Below, one piece after another: positions 28,397 through 36,905 of a DNA stretch of 64,000 nt (position 1 is its first letter; every line of letters starts with the position of its first letter). This DNA comes from Kineosporia babensis (GTDB taxonomy: Bacteria; Actinomycetota; Actinomycetes; Actinomycetales; Kineosporiaceae): contig NZ_JAJOMB010000005.1 in assembly GCF_021129305.1 (NCBI RefSeq), forward strand, positions 310,001 through 374,000, written 5' to 3'. A program made the position numbers and the translations under genes. Under the pieces are notes generated by a model that ran no database searches, was not told the DNA's origin, and saw only the letters and a list, made by a program, of their open reading frames with translations.

Positions 28397-29416
28397 TCAC
28401 GATGCCAGGATCCGGGAGACGTAGCGGGCGACCGCGCGTACGGCCGCCATGTTGTTGGCGTAGTCCATCCGGGTCGGGCCGAGCACGGCCAGGCGGGCCA
28501 CGACCTCTCCCTGCGAGGCGTAACCGCTGGAGACCACCGAGGCTTCCTGCAGGCCGGTGTGAGCGGTCTCGCTGCCGATCAGCACGCCCACGCCACCGGC
28601 GCCGTCGCCCATCTCGGTGAGCAGCTTCAGCAGTACCACGTGTTCCTCGATGGCCTCGAGCACCGGGCCGATGCTCAGCACGAAGTCCGGGCCGTGCCGG
28701 GCCAGGTTGGCCGTGCCGGCCAGCACGATGCGCTCCTCGCGCTCGATGTCCAGAGAGTCTTCCAGGGCCTCGATCACGGCCCGGACCAGGGGCCGGTCCG
28801 CAGGGGCGAACTGCTCGGCGAGATCGGCGATCAGCGCCCGGACCTCGGCCAGTCGCCGCCCGGCGACCGCCTGGTTCAGCCGGGAGCGCAGCGCGGCCAG
28901 GACGCTCTCGGCCGGATCGCCGTTCAGCGGCACCATCCGCTGCTCGACCCGGCCGGTGTTGGTGATCAGGATGACCAGCAGCCGGCCACCCTCCAGCGCC
29001 ACCAGCTCGACGTGGCGCACCGTGGAGCGGCTCAGCGACGGGTACTGCACCACCGCGACCTGCCGGGTCAGCTGGGCCAGCAGCCGGGTGGTGCGGGTCA
29101 CCACGTCGTCCAGGTCGACCGCGCCGTCCAGCAGCGTCTGGATCGCCCGCTTCTCGGCCGGGGACAGCGGTTTCACCCCGCTGAGCCGGTCGACGAACAT
29201 CCGGTAGCCCTTGTCCGTGGGCACCCGCCCGGCGCTGGTGTGCGGCTGGGCGATGTAGCCCTCGTCCTCCAGCGCAGCCATGTCGTTGCGGATGGTGGCG
29301 GGCGAGACCCCGAGCGAGTGCCGTTCGACCAGGGCGCGGGAACCCACCGGCTCGCGCGTCTCGACGTAGTCCTCGACGATCGCGCGCAGCACGGCGAGCT
29401 TACGTTCCTCGCTCAT
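28397..29416 (-). CDS. hrcA: heat-inducible transcription repressor HrcA
   Basis: 339 residues from the ATG at 29416 ([18 protein letters not shown]), with GGAGAGGTGGG as SD. The N-terminal winged helix has [23 protein letters not shown], which reads CIRCE; the long C-terminal domain includes [23 protein letters not shown] and [33 protein letters not shown] palindrome lies 65 bp upstream, so it is autoregulated. First gene of the unit leading to dnaJ. Confidence 0.96.
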   Translation of the reverse strand: MSEERKLAVLRAIVEDYVETREPVGSRALVERHSLGVSPATIRNDMAALEDEGYIAQPHTSAGRVPTDKGYRMFVDRLSGVKPLSPAEKRAIQTLLDGAVDLDDVVTRTTRLLAQLTRQVAVVQYPSLSRSTVRHVELVALEGGRLLVILITNTGRVEQRMVPLNGDPAESVLAALRSRLNQAVAGRRLAEVRALIADLAEQFAPADRPLVRAVIEALEDSLDIEREERIVLAGTANLARHGPDFVLSIGPVLEAIEEHVVLLKLLTEMGDGAGGVGVLIGSETAHTGLQEASVVSSGYASQGEVVARLAVLGPTRMDYANNMAAVRAVARYVSRILAS

Positions 29417-29460
29417 GCCACCCACCTCTCCTGTCATGTTGGGTCACGATGCGACGCCAG

Positions 29461-29477
29461 TTCCCGGCAACCGGGAA
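29461..29477. promoter_or_regulatory. perfect palindrome next to CIRCE
   Basis: TTCCCGGCAACCGGGAA: 7-bp arms, 3-bp loop, 3 bp away from the CIRCE. In the transcript it would fold as a tight hairpin in the hrcA 5' leader. Role unknown. Confidence 0.55.
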
Positions 29478-29480
29478 ACC

Positions 29481-29507
29481 CTGGCACTCACACCGCTGGA
29501 GTGCCAG
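29481..29507 (-). promoter_or_regulatory. CIRCE element (HrcA operator)
   Basis: 9-9-9 inverted repeat: CTGGCACTC, nine-base spacer ACACCGCTG, GAGTGCCAG. Compared with the classical TTAGCACTC-N9-GAGTGCTAA, the core GCACTC/GAGTGC is intact. Candidate -10 TAAACT lies just upstream on the minus strand. Confidence 0.92.
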
Positions 29508-29586
29508 TTTACGACCCTTGCGGCACCCATGTGTGTCTCCGGCGGGTCGGCTAGGTCTCGAACCGGTGGCTGGCTACGGTCGCGCC

Positions 29587-30510
29587 ATGGTTCCCAGTCT
29601 GCCCAGGATGCCCGGTTCGGCCCGCCCTCCGCAGGTCTCAGGCTCGTCCTCGGGCGATCGCTACACGGGTGACGTGCTGGCCAACGCCCGGAAGAAACCC
29701 CAGCTCAGGGCGGAGGCGGCGGAGCCCGGCCTGGTGGTGGAAGAGGTCGAGACCGGCTTCGTGGGCGCGGTGGTGCGCACCGAGAAGAGCGGCGGAATGC
29801 ATCTGGTGGTGCTGGAGGACCGCAAGGGCAAGCTGCGCTCGTTCCCGCTCGGGCCGGGATTCTGGGTGGACGGCGTGGCGGTGCAACTGGTGGCGCCCCA
29901 GCCCGGTGGAGCCTCGAAGCCGGGTGTGCTGCGGACCGCCTCCGGTTCCCGGGTGGTGAAGGACCACCGGGCGCGGGTGGCCCGGGCCTCGCGGATCCTG
30001 GTCGAGGGCAAGCACGACGCCGAGCTGGTGGAGAAGATCTGGGGCCATGACCTGCGGGTCGAGGGCGTCGTGGTGGTGCCGCTGCACGGGGTCGACGACC
30101 TGGCCGAGGCGGTCGCGGACTTCGGGCCCGGGCCGGGGCGGCGGCTCGGCATCCTGGTCGACCATCTGGTGGCGGGCAGCAAGGAGTGGCACGAGGCGGC
30201 GGCGGTCACCCGGGTCCCGGGCGCCCGGGAGCACGTGCTGGTGGTGGGGCATCCGTTCGTCGACGTCTGGCAGGCGGTCCGCCCGAAGTGCCTGGGCATC
30301 CCGGCCTGGCCGGTGGTGCCGCGCGGGCTGCCCTGGAAGGAGGGGGTGCTCGAAGCGCTCGGCTGGCCGCACGCCGAGCAGGCGGACGTGGCCGAGGGCT
30401 GGCAGCGCATCCTGGCCTCGGTGAACAGCTTCGCCGACCTGGAGCCGGACCTGCTCGGCCGGGTCGAGGAACTCATCGACTTCGTCACCGGGGACGCCGA
30501 GGACCGCTGA
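29587..30510 (+). CDS. DUF3097-family protein, possible TOPRIM-like domain
   Basis: 307 residues from the ATG at 29587; the frame is open further upstream, but that part lies over the CIRCE region. The N-terminal half has a small beta domain (GFVGAVVRTEKSGGMHLVVL). The central part resembles a TOPRIM fold: ILVEGKHDAELVEKIWG supplies the Glu and later GILVDHLVAGSKEWHEAA supplies an Asp-His pair. It continues with VLVVGHPFVDVWQAVRPKCLG and ends with FADLEPDLLGRVEELIDFV. DUF3097 is common in actinobacteria and uncharacterised. A nucleic-acid role is suggested by the TOPRIM resemblance only. Divergent from hrcA. Confidence 0.88.
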   Translation: MVPSLPRMPGSARPPQVSGSSSGDRYTGDVLANARKKPQLRAEAAEPGLVVEEVETGFVGAVVRTEKSGGMHLVVLEDRKGKLRSFPLGPGFWVDGVAVQLVAPQPGGASKPGVLRTASGSRVVKDHRARVARASRILVEGKHDAELVEKIWGHDLRVEGVVVVPLHGVDDLAEAVADFGPGPGRRLGILVDHLVAGSKEWHEAAAVTRVPGAREHVLVVGHPFVDVWQAVRPKCLGIPAWPVVPRGLPWKEGVLEALGWPHAEQADVAEGWQRILASVNSFADLEPDLLGRVEELIDFVTGDAEDR

Positions 30511-30573
30511 GCGGATCGTTGTGCGGTCCTCGCCCGTTCTGATCTTCGACGGCACGCCGAAAGGGGCTGAGCG

Positions 30574-31389
30574 ATGAGCCGACGGCAGGACGATCCCGAA
30601 CCCGGTGGGAAGCAGGACGTGAACGCACAGAACAACCAGGCGGACGAGGGCCGGCCGACCGGTCCGGTCTACGGGGATGCGGGCCCGCACGGCGCTGCGC
30701 CGAATCCTCCCCCGCCGCCGCCTGGTTACGGCGCGCCGGGGTACTCGCAGGGCGAGCAGTCGACCCAGTACACGCCGATCATCCCCGGCCAGGATCTGGA
30801 CGAGCGCCCCTCCAGCATGGGTGGGCCGAACCCTTGGACACAGCAGGGCCGACAGTACAGCGAGGGTGCGCAATCTACGGACGGTTTCAGCTGGCAGCCC
30901 AGCAGTTCTCCTTCCGCTGAGGAGCCGGCCCCACCGCCGCCCTCAACACCCCCGATGCCCCCTGCGCCCTCGGCTCCCCCGACTCCCTCGGCTCCCCCTG
31001 CACCCTCGGCTCCCCCGGCTCCCCCGGCTCCCCCGGCTCCCCTGCCTCCGTTGACCAAGAAGCAGGTCAATCAGTGGGCCGCCGGCGCTCATCTCGGCGG
31101 TTGGCTGGCCTGGATCCCGGTCGCCCCGCTGATCCCGGCGGTCGCGATCTACGCCAGCTACAAGGACCGCAGCGCCTACATCAAGGAACAGGCGCTGGAG
31201 GCGATCAACTTCCAGATCTGCGTCCTGATCGCCTTCGTGGCCGCGTCGCTCATCGACGCCCTGCCGATCCTCGACGGTTTCACGTTGCTGGTCTGGCTGG
31301 CCTCGGCGCTGTTCGGTTCGCTGGGCGGGGTGGCCGCCCTCCGCGGAGACCACTACAAGTACCCGTTCACCCGCCGCTTCATCGACTGA
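30574..31389 (+). CDS. DUF4870-domain membrane protein with Pro-rich N-terminus
   Basis: 271 residues. Residues 1 to about 165 are Pro/Gly/Gln-rich and end in near-perfect APPAPSAPPAP repeats. The C-terminal 100 residues are a DUF4870/Tic20-like membrane module with spans at LGGWLAWIPVAPLIPAVAIY, FQICVLIAFVAASLIDAL and TLLVWLASALFGSLGGVAAL, and the conserved YIKEQALEAINFQ loop. Function of DUF4870 is unknown. Follows DUF3097 by 63 bp on the same strand. The SD is AAAGGGG. Ends at a palindromic terminator shared with hemW. Confidence 0.88.
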   Translation: MSRRQDDPEPGGKQDVNAQNNQADEGRPTGPVYGDAGPHGAAPNPPPPPPGYGAPGYSQGEQSTQYTPIIPGQDLDERPSSMGGPNPWTQQGRQYSEGAQSTDGFSWQPSSSPSAEEPAPPPPSTPPMPPAPSAPPTPSAPPAPSAPPAPPAPPAPLPPLTKKQVNQWAAGAHLGGWLAWIPVAPLIPAVAIYASYKDRSAYIKEQALEAINFQICVLIAFVAASLIDALPILDGFTLLVWLASALFGSLGGVAALRGDHYKYPFTRRFID

Positions 31390-31403
31390 TCGGGCCTTTG
31401 AGA

Positions 31404-31452
31404 AACCGCCGGGACGCTCGTGCGCGCCTTGCGCACAAGCGTCCGGGCGGTT
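31404..31452. terminator. large bidirectional hairpin (palindrome family copy A)
   Basis: Arms AACCGCC/GGGCGGTT enclose GGACGCT/AAGCGTCC and GTGCGC/GCGCAC with the loop GCCTT. It lies between the convergent ends of the DUF4870 gene and hemW, so it can terminate both. Its inner part resembles copies B (31475) and C (35168). Confidence 0.85.
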
Positions 31453-31474
31453 GAAACTCACTTTTGAAAACCAA

Positions 31475-31508
31475 AGGACGCTCTCAGCGCGCCTCGCGCA
31501 CAACGTCC
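31475..31508. repeat. palindrome family copy B
   Basis: AGGACGCTCTC, a GC-rich middle GCGCGCCTCGCGC, then AACGTCCT. On the minus strand it reads GGACGTTGTGCGCGAGGCGC, nearly the same as copy A read in reverse. It lies 18 bp past hemW. Confidence 0.75.
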
Positions 31509-31525
31509 TCTGCTTGAAAGCTCTT

Positions 31526-32758
31526 TCAGGGCAGGAGAGCCCGCACGACCGCATCCGCCAGCAGCCGGCCCTGGCGGGTCAGCACCACCGTGCCCCGCTC
31601 GGCCGGCTCCGGCTCGACCAGCCCGCGGGCCAGCACCTCGCCCAGCACAATGCCCGGTTCACCGTGCAACCCGGCATCTTTCAGCGGAAGACCCTCGCGC
31701 AATCGGGACCGCAGCAACACCTCTTCGAGCTGACGGGCGTCGGCGTCGAGCACCTCACGCCCCTGCGCAGGACTCTGCCCGGCCTCCACCCGTGCGGCAT
31801 AAGTGCTGGGGTGCCGCACATTCCACCAACGCACCCCGCCCACGTGCGAGTGCGCGCCCGGACCTACCCCCCACCAATCGTCCCCCCGCCAGTAAGCGAG
31901 GTTGTGCTGGCAGGCATCGGCGGGGGTACGCGCCCAGTTGCTGACCTCGTACCAGGTCAGCCCGGCGGCCGAGATCAGCTCGTCGGCCAGCTCGTACTTG
32001 TCCGCCTCATCGTCGTCGTCCGGCGCCTTCACCTCACCGCGCCGCACCCGGGCGGCCAGCCGCGTGCCGTCCTCCACCACCAGCGCGTACGCCGAAAGGT
32101 GGTCCGGCTCGCAGGCCAGCGCCGCTTCGAGGCTCGCGCGCCAGTCGTCCAGGCTCTCCCCCGGGGTGCCGTAGATCAGGTCCAGGCTCACCGAGAGGCC
32201 CACGTCACGGGCCCAGCGCACTACGTCCGGAATGCGCTTGGGGTCGTGCGTGCGATCCAGCACAGCGAGCACGTGCCGTACCTGCGACTGCATGCCGAAC
32301 GAAACCCGCGTTACCCCCGCTGTGGCGAGTGCCGCCAGCGAATCCGGCGTCACCGAGTCGGGATTGGCCTCGACCGTGACCTCGGCGCCGTCCACCAGAC
32401 CGAAACTGTCACGCACACCGGCGATCAGAAGGGCAAGATCCCCGGCGGGCAGCAGAGTTGGTGTACCCCCGCCGATGAACACGGTGGAGACCCGCCGCGA
32501 CGCTACCCCGGCCCGATCGAGCACTCCGGCCGCGAAAGACAGCTCCTGGACGGCCGTCCCCGCGTAGGCAGCCTGACTCGCCCCACCGCCCAGCTCTTTC
32601 GCGGTGTAGGTGTTGAAATCGCAGTACCCGCAACGCACCGCGCAGAACGGAACGTGCAGGTACACACCGAAAGCCCGCTCGGCCGACCCCCGCGCAGCGG
32701 AGGCCGGCAGCGAACCGTCGAGCGGCGCAGGTTCACCGTCGGGAGGAGGACCAGCCAT
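31526..32758 (-). CDS. hemW: HemW-like radical SAM protein
   Basis: 410 residues. The radical-SAM cluster motif is CAVRCGYCDF (CxxxCxxC), preceded by FGVYLHVPF. Next come FIGGGTPTLLPAGDLALLI and TVEANPDSVTPDSL, hallmarks of the coproporphyrinogen dehydrogenase-like family. HemW binds haem and is thought to act as a haem chaperone; it is not the classical HemN. The C-terminal HemN_C domain includes VLLRSRLREGLPLKDAGL. Starts 9 bp after lepA ends, so probably co-transcribed with it. Confidence 0.94.
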   Translation of the reverse strand: MAGPPPDGEPAPLDGSLPASAARGSAERAFGVYLHVPFCAVRCGYCDFNTYTAKELGGGASQAAYAGTAVQELSFAAGVLDRAGVASRRVSTVFIGGGTPTLLPAGDLALLIAGVRDSFGLVDGAEVTVEANPDSVTPDSLAALATAGVTRVSFGMQSQVRHVLAVLDRTHDPKRIPDVVRWARDVGLSVSLDLIYGTPGESLDDWRASLEAALACEPDHLSAYALVVEDGTRLAARVRRGEVKAPDDDDEADKYELADELISAAGLTWYEVSNWARTPADACQHNLAYWRGDDWWGVGPGAHSHVGGVRWWNVRHPSTYAARVEAGQSPAQGREVLDADARQLEEVLLRSRLREGLPLKDAGLHGEPGIVLGEVLARGLVEPEPAERGTVVLTRQGRLLADAVVRALLP

Positions 32759-32767
32759 ACCGGAGCG

Positions 32768-34621
32768 CTACTTCTTCCGTTCCCCGGTCGGGGTGTCGCT
32801 GGACAGCGCGGCGATGAAGGCCTCCTGCGGCACCTCCACCCGGCCGACCATCTTCATCCGCTTCTTGCCTTCCTTCTGCTTCTCCAGCAGCTTGCGCTTC
32901 CGGCTGATGTCACCGCCGTAGCACTTGGCCAGCACGTCCTTGCGGATCGCGCTGATGTTCTCGCGGGCGATGATCCGGGCCCCGATCGCGGCCTGGATCG
33001 GCACCTCGAACTGCTGGCGCGGGATCAGCTTGCGCAGCTTGCCGGTCATCATCACGCCGTAGGAGTAGGCCTTGTCCGCGTGCACGATCGTGCTGAACGC
33101 GTCCACCGCCTCGCCCTGCAACAGGATGTCGACCTTGACCAGCTTGGCCACCTGCTCGCCGTCGGTGTCGTAGTCCAGCGAGGCGTAGCCCTTGGTCCGG
33201 GACTTCAGCTGGTCGAAGAAGTCGAAGACGATCTCGGCGAGCGGCAGCGTGTACCGCATCTCCACCCGGTCCTCGGACAGGTAGTCCATCCCGCGCAGCG
33301 AACCGCGCCGTTCCTGGCACAGCTCCATGATCGAGCCGATGTACTCCGACGGCGCCAGCATGGTGGCCCGCACGATCGGCTCGCGCACCTCGCTGATCTT
33401 GCCACCCGGGAACTCGGACGGGTTGGTCACGGTGATCTCGGTGCCGTCCTCCATCGTCACCTCGTAGATGACGTTGGGGGCGGTGGAGATCAGGTCCAGG
33501 CCGAACTCGCGCTCCAGCCGCTCGCGGACGATCTCCAGGTGCAGCAGACCGAGGAAACCGCAGCGGAAACCGAAGCCCAGGGCCACCGACGACTCCGGCT
33601 CGTAGACCAGCGCGGCGTCGCTCAGCTTGAGCTTGTCCAGGGCCTCGCGCAGCGGGCCGTAGTCCGAACCGTCGATCGGGAACAGGCCGGAGAAGACCAT
33701 CGGCAGCGGCTCGCGGTAACCCTCGAGCGCCTCCTTGGCCGGCTTGGCGTTGTTGGTGACGGTGTCGCCGACCTTGGACTGGCGCACGTCCTTCACACCG
33801 GTGATCAGGTATCCCACCTCGCCGACGCCCAGGCCCTTGGTCGGCATCGGCTCGGGGGAGCTGACGCCGATCTCCAGGAGCTCGTGCGTTGTCTTGGTGG
33901 ACATCAGGGCGATCCGCTCACGCGGGTGCAGCATGCCGTCGATCACCCGGACGTAGGTGACGACACCGCGGTAGGTGTCGTACACCGAGTCGAAGATCAT
34001 CGCCCGGGCCGGGGCGTCCGGGTCGCCGACCGGGGCCGGGACCTGCTTGACGATCTGGGCCAGCAGCGCGTCCACGCCGACGCCGGTCTTGCCGGAGACC
34101 TTCAGGCAGTCCTCCGGCTCGCAGCCGATCAGCTTGGCCAGCTCCTCGGCGTACTTCTCCGGCTGAGCCGCGGGCAGGTCGATCTTGTTCAGCACCGGGA
34201 TGATGGTGAGGTCGTTCTCCATCGCCAGGTACAGGTTGGCCAGGGTCTGCGCCTCGATCCCCTGCGCGGCGTCGACCAGCAGCACGGCACCCTCACAGGC
34301 GGCCAGCGACCGGGAGACCTCGTAGGTGAAGTCGACGTGGCCGGGCGTGTCGATCATGTTGAGGGCGTAGGCGACGCCGTCCTCTTCCCAGGGCATCCGC
34401 ACGGCCTGGGACTTGATCGTGATGCCGCGCTCACGCTCGATGTCCATCCGGTCGAGGTACTGCGCGCGCATCTGCCGGGCCTCGACGACGCCGGTGAGCT
34501 GCAGCATCCGGTCGGCCAGGGTCGACTTACCGTGGTCGATGTGGGCGATGATGCTGAAGTTCCGGATCAGTTCCGGAGCGGTGGCGGACGGCTCGGGCGC
34601 CGTGTGGGCCATCGGAGACAC
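32768..34621 (-). CDS. lepA: elongation factor 4 (LepA)
   Basis: About 617 residues from the GTG at 34621 ([12 protein letters not shown]), with GAGG ten bases upstream; the frame extends to 34702, and starts at 34672 or 34612 cannot be excluded. Ribosome-associated GTPase. G1 is [10 protein letters not shown]3 DTPGH, G4 NKID; the EF-G-like domains and the LepA-specific C-terminal domain ending in [16 protein letters not shown] are complete. Divergent from rpsT. Confidence 0.96.
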   Translation of the reverse strand: MSPMAHTAPEPSATAPELIRNFSIIAHIDHGKSTLADRMLQLTGVVEARQMRAQYLDRMDIERERGITIKSQAVRMPWEEDGVAYALNMIDTPGHVDFTYEVSRSLAACEGAVLLVDAAQGIEAQTLANLYLAMENDLTIIPVLNKIDLPAAQPEKYAEELAKLIGCEPEDCLKVSGKTGVGVDALLAQIVKQVPAPVGDPDAPARAMIFDSVYDTYRGVVTYVRVIDGMLHPRERIALMSTKTTHELLEIGVSSPEPMPTKGLGVGEVGYLITGVKDVRQSKVGDTVTNNAKPAKEALEGYREPLPMVFSGLFPIDGSDYGPLREALDKLKLSDAALVYEPESSVALGFGFRCGFLGLLHLEIVRERLEREFGLDLISTAPNVIYEVTMEDGTEITVTNPSEFPGGKISEVREPIVRATMLAPSEYIGSIMELCQERRGSLRGMDYLSEDRVEMRYTLPLAEIVFDFFDQLKSRTKGYASLDYDTDGEQVAKLVKVDILLQGEAVDAFSTIVHADKAYSYGVMMTGKLRKLIPRQQFEVPIQAAIGARIIARENISAIRKDVLAKCYGGDISRKRKLLEKQKEGKKRMKMVGRVEVPQEAFIAALSSDTPTGERKK

Positions 34622-34828
34622 TGCTGCGCTACCTCGTTCGTGTGGCTCGACGGAACTGCTCGGACTCTCCATCGTCCCACGTCCCGGGCCGGTTCCCCGC
34701 ATCCATTGCTTTGGTCAGGGCCGCTGCCCCCGGCTGGTAGCCTGATAGGTCTGCGCCCAGCCCCTTGGGTGCTGCCGGTGTGCCTACAGACCGTTGACCA
34801 GACTTAGACGATCGCGAGAGAAGATCCA

Positions 34829-35095
34829 GTGGCAAACATCAAGTCCCAGATGAAGCGCAACCTCACCAACGAGAAGCGCCGTCTGCGCAACAAGGCTGTG
34901 AACTCGCAGCTGCGTACCGTCGTCCGCAAGACCCGTGAGGCCGTGGCCTCCGGTGACGCTGCGGCCGCCTCCGCCGCCCTGGCCGTTGCTTCCAAGCAGC
35001 TGGACAAGGCCGCGAGCAAGGGTGTCATCCACAAGAACCAGGCCGCCAACCGCAAGTCGGCGCTGGCCCAGGCCGTCGCCAAGCTGAGCGCCTGA
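34829..35095 (+). CDS. rpsT: 30S ribosomal protein S20
   Basis: 88 residues: [20 protein letters not shown] at the N-terminus, Lys/Ala-rich helices throughout, and [20 protein letters not shown] at the end. Binds 16S rRNA early in assembly. The start is GTG (34829), with GAGAGAAG as SD. It is monocistronic between a long upstream spacer and a clear terminator. The lepA-rpsT-holA neighbourhood is conserved in actinobacteria. Confidence 0.98.
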   Translation: MANIKSQMKRNLTNEKRRLRNKAVNSQLRTVVRKTREAVASGDAAAASAALAVASKQLDKAASKGVIHKNQAANRKSALAQAVAKLSA

Positions 35096-35111
35096 GTTCT
35101 TCCTGACGGTT

Positions 35112-35156
35112 CCCCGGTTCCTCCTTTCGTGGGAGGGCCGGGGTTTCGTTGTTTTT
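35112..35156 (+). terminator. rpsT terminator
   Basis: Stem CCCCGG-TT-CCTCC against GGAGG-G-CCGGGG, then TTTCGTTGTTTTT. Hairpin plus T-run just past rpsT; a textbook intrinsic terminator. Confidence 0.92.
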
Positions 35157-35167
35157 GGCTTTGATGG

Positions 35168-35202
35168 AGGACGTTGTGGGCGCCCACCGCTCACAACGCC
35201 CT
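35168..35202. repeat. palindrome family copy C
   Basis: AGGACGTTGTG, a GC-rich centre, then CACAACGCCCT; arms differ at one base. The left arm matches copy B read on its minus strand. Located between the convergent ends of rpsT and holA, directly behind the rpsT terminator. Confidence 0.7.
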
Positions 35203-35275
35203 GGTCCGCCCGGACCGGGGCAACAAAGTTTGTCCCCAGCAGACTTTCTTGCCCCGATCTCGCCCGGTTGACCAG

Positions 35276-36337
35276 TTAGCGACGGCTCTGCGCGACGGTC
35301 AGCACGAGCCGCTCCACCGCGTAGACCGGATCGCGGCCGCCACCCTTGACCGCCGCGTCCGCCTCCGCAAGCGCCATCACCGCCCGCGCCAGCCCTTCCT
35401 CGTTCCAGCCGTTGAGCTCACGCCGGGCCCGGTCGATCTGCCAGGGCGCCATCCCCAGCGACTTGGCCATCGATGCTGAGGCCCCCCGCCCCGCCGCGGA
35501 CACCTTCGCCAGCCCTCGCACCTTCATCGCCACGGCCGCCACCAGCGGCACCGGGTCCGCCCCGGTCGCCAACGCATGACGCAGCAGCACCAGCGCCTCC
35601 TCCGCGTGGCCGGCCACCGCCGCATCGGCCACCTTGAAACCAGTGACCTCGACCCGGCCGCCGAAGTACCGCTCGACCGAGTCGACGTCGATCCGGTCCT
35701 TCTCCTCGTCGGCCATCAGCTGGGAGCAGGCCGCCCACAACTCCCGCAGGTCGTTGCCCACCGCGTCGACCAGAGCCCGCACCGCCGCCGCCGAGATCTT
35801 GCGCCCGCCGCGCCGGAACTCGTTGTTCGCGAACTCGACCTTCTCGTCGTCCCGGGTGATCGGCTGGCACTGCACCTCGGGCGCGTTGATCGCCCGGGCC
35901 GCCTCCAGCAACGGACGCGCCCGCAACGCCCCGGAGTGCCGGATGATGACGCAGGCCTCCTGCGCCGGGTCCTTCAGATAGGTCGTGACGTCGCTGACCA
36001 GCGCCTCGTTGGCCTGCTCGACGTTCTCCAGCACGACCACCTTGCCGCCACCGAACAACGACGGACTGGTGGCCACGGAGAGCTTGCCGGACAAGTACCC
36101 GGCCGCCTCCATCCGCTCCACCTCGGTCTCCGGATCGGCGGCCCGGGCAGCGGCCAGCACGTTGCCGACGGCCCGGTCGGCCAGCACGCCCTCGGCCCCG
36201 ACGACCAGCAGCACCGGAGCAGGCTTGACCTCGTCAGGGGTGACGATCGGGTTCTTCGCCTTGCTGGTCGACTTGGACGCGGACTTGGACGCCGATTTCG
36301 ACGTGCTGCGCGATCGACCTGTTCCTGCTGCTGCCAC
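35276..36337 (-). CDS. holA: DNA polymerase III delta subunit
   Basis: 353 residues from the GTG at 36337, with AAGG upstream; the frame continues to 36454 but that part is unlike homologues. Clamp-loader subunit that opens the beta ring. After a basic N-terminus of Ser-Lys repeats (RSRSTSKSASKSASKSTSK) comes the delta fold: VLLVVGAEGVLADRAVGNVL, SLFGGGKVVVLENVEQ, LLEAARAINAPEVQC, then the collar domain GAWQ-like APWQIDRARRELNGWNEEGLA. The SK repeat tail is unusual and probably disordered. Separated from comEC by a 568-bp low-complexity spacer. Confidence 0.92.
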   Translation of the reverse strand: MAAAGTGRSRSTSKSASKSASKSTSKAKNPIVTPDEVKPAPVLLVVGAEGVLADRAVGNVLAAARAADPETEVERMEAAGYLSGKLSVATSPSLFGGGKVVVLENVEQANEALVSDVTTYLKDPAQEACVIIRHSGALRARPLLEAARAINAPEVQCQPITRDDEKVEFANNEFRRGGRKISAAAVRALVDAVGNDLRELWAACSQLMADEEKDRIDVDSVERYFGGRVEVTGFKVADAAVAGHAEEALVLLRHALATGADPVPLVAAVAMKVRGLAKVSAAGRGASASMAKSLGMAPWQIDRARRELNGWNEEGLARAVMALAEADAAVKGGGRDPVYAVERLVLTVAQSRR

Positions 36338-36905
36338 GGCCCCAACCTTAGTCGCCCGGTTTCGGTCCGGATCGGGATCAAGGACCAAGTGCACATAACG
36401 CCGCTCATGTCCTGGTCCTGGCCCGCGCCAACCGCCCCGCACCAGCCATCCCACGCTGCCTCATCCCCAGCACCACCTCACCCCCAGCACCACCTCACCA
36501 CCTCACCCCCGCACCACCTCGCCCCCGCACCACCTCGCCCTGACACCGCCCTTGTTCCCGCGCCACCTCGCCCCCGCACCACCTCGCCCTGGCACCGCCC
36601 TTGTCCCCGCACCACCTCTCGCCCGGCACCACGCTCGTTCCCGAACCACTTCGCCCTCGTCCGGCACCACCCTCGTTCCCGTGTCACCTCACCCCGGCAC
36701 CACACGCCACCCCGCCCCACCATCCCGTCTCGCGTGTTCTTGCCCGAGGCAGCCCGGCCGCCTGCCGGCCCCGCCTCACCCTCGTTCCCGCGCCTGTACC
36801 ACCCTCGACATCCCCCAACTCGCGACATCGAGAAGACAGTGCAACGCCAGCACCTTTCGTCTTCACGACCGGCCCTAACACCCACTTCCGCTGTCGGCAC
36901 CACGA
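36338..36905. other. 568-bp gene-free spacer between comEC and holA
   Basis: I see no supportable gene. Open frames exist on both strands only because the sequence is C-rich on the plus strand and repetitive. The right half (36730-36905) has more normal composition but no recognisable protein. It holds the simple repeat annotated at 36465-36720. Confidence 0.75.
36465..36720. repeat. C-rich imperfect tandem repeat (CCCCGCACCACCTCGC type)
   Basis: Repeats of about 16 bp such as CCCCAGCACCACCTCACC and CCCCGCACCACCTCGCC. A longer unit of about 49 bp is duplicated, starting near 36522 and 36571; it also includes CACCGCCCTTGT. The plus strand is almost free of G between 36470 and 36545. A transcript running from comEC into holA would be G-rich here (GGGGG, GAGGTGGTG). 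Confidence 0.85.
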
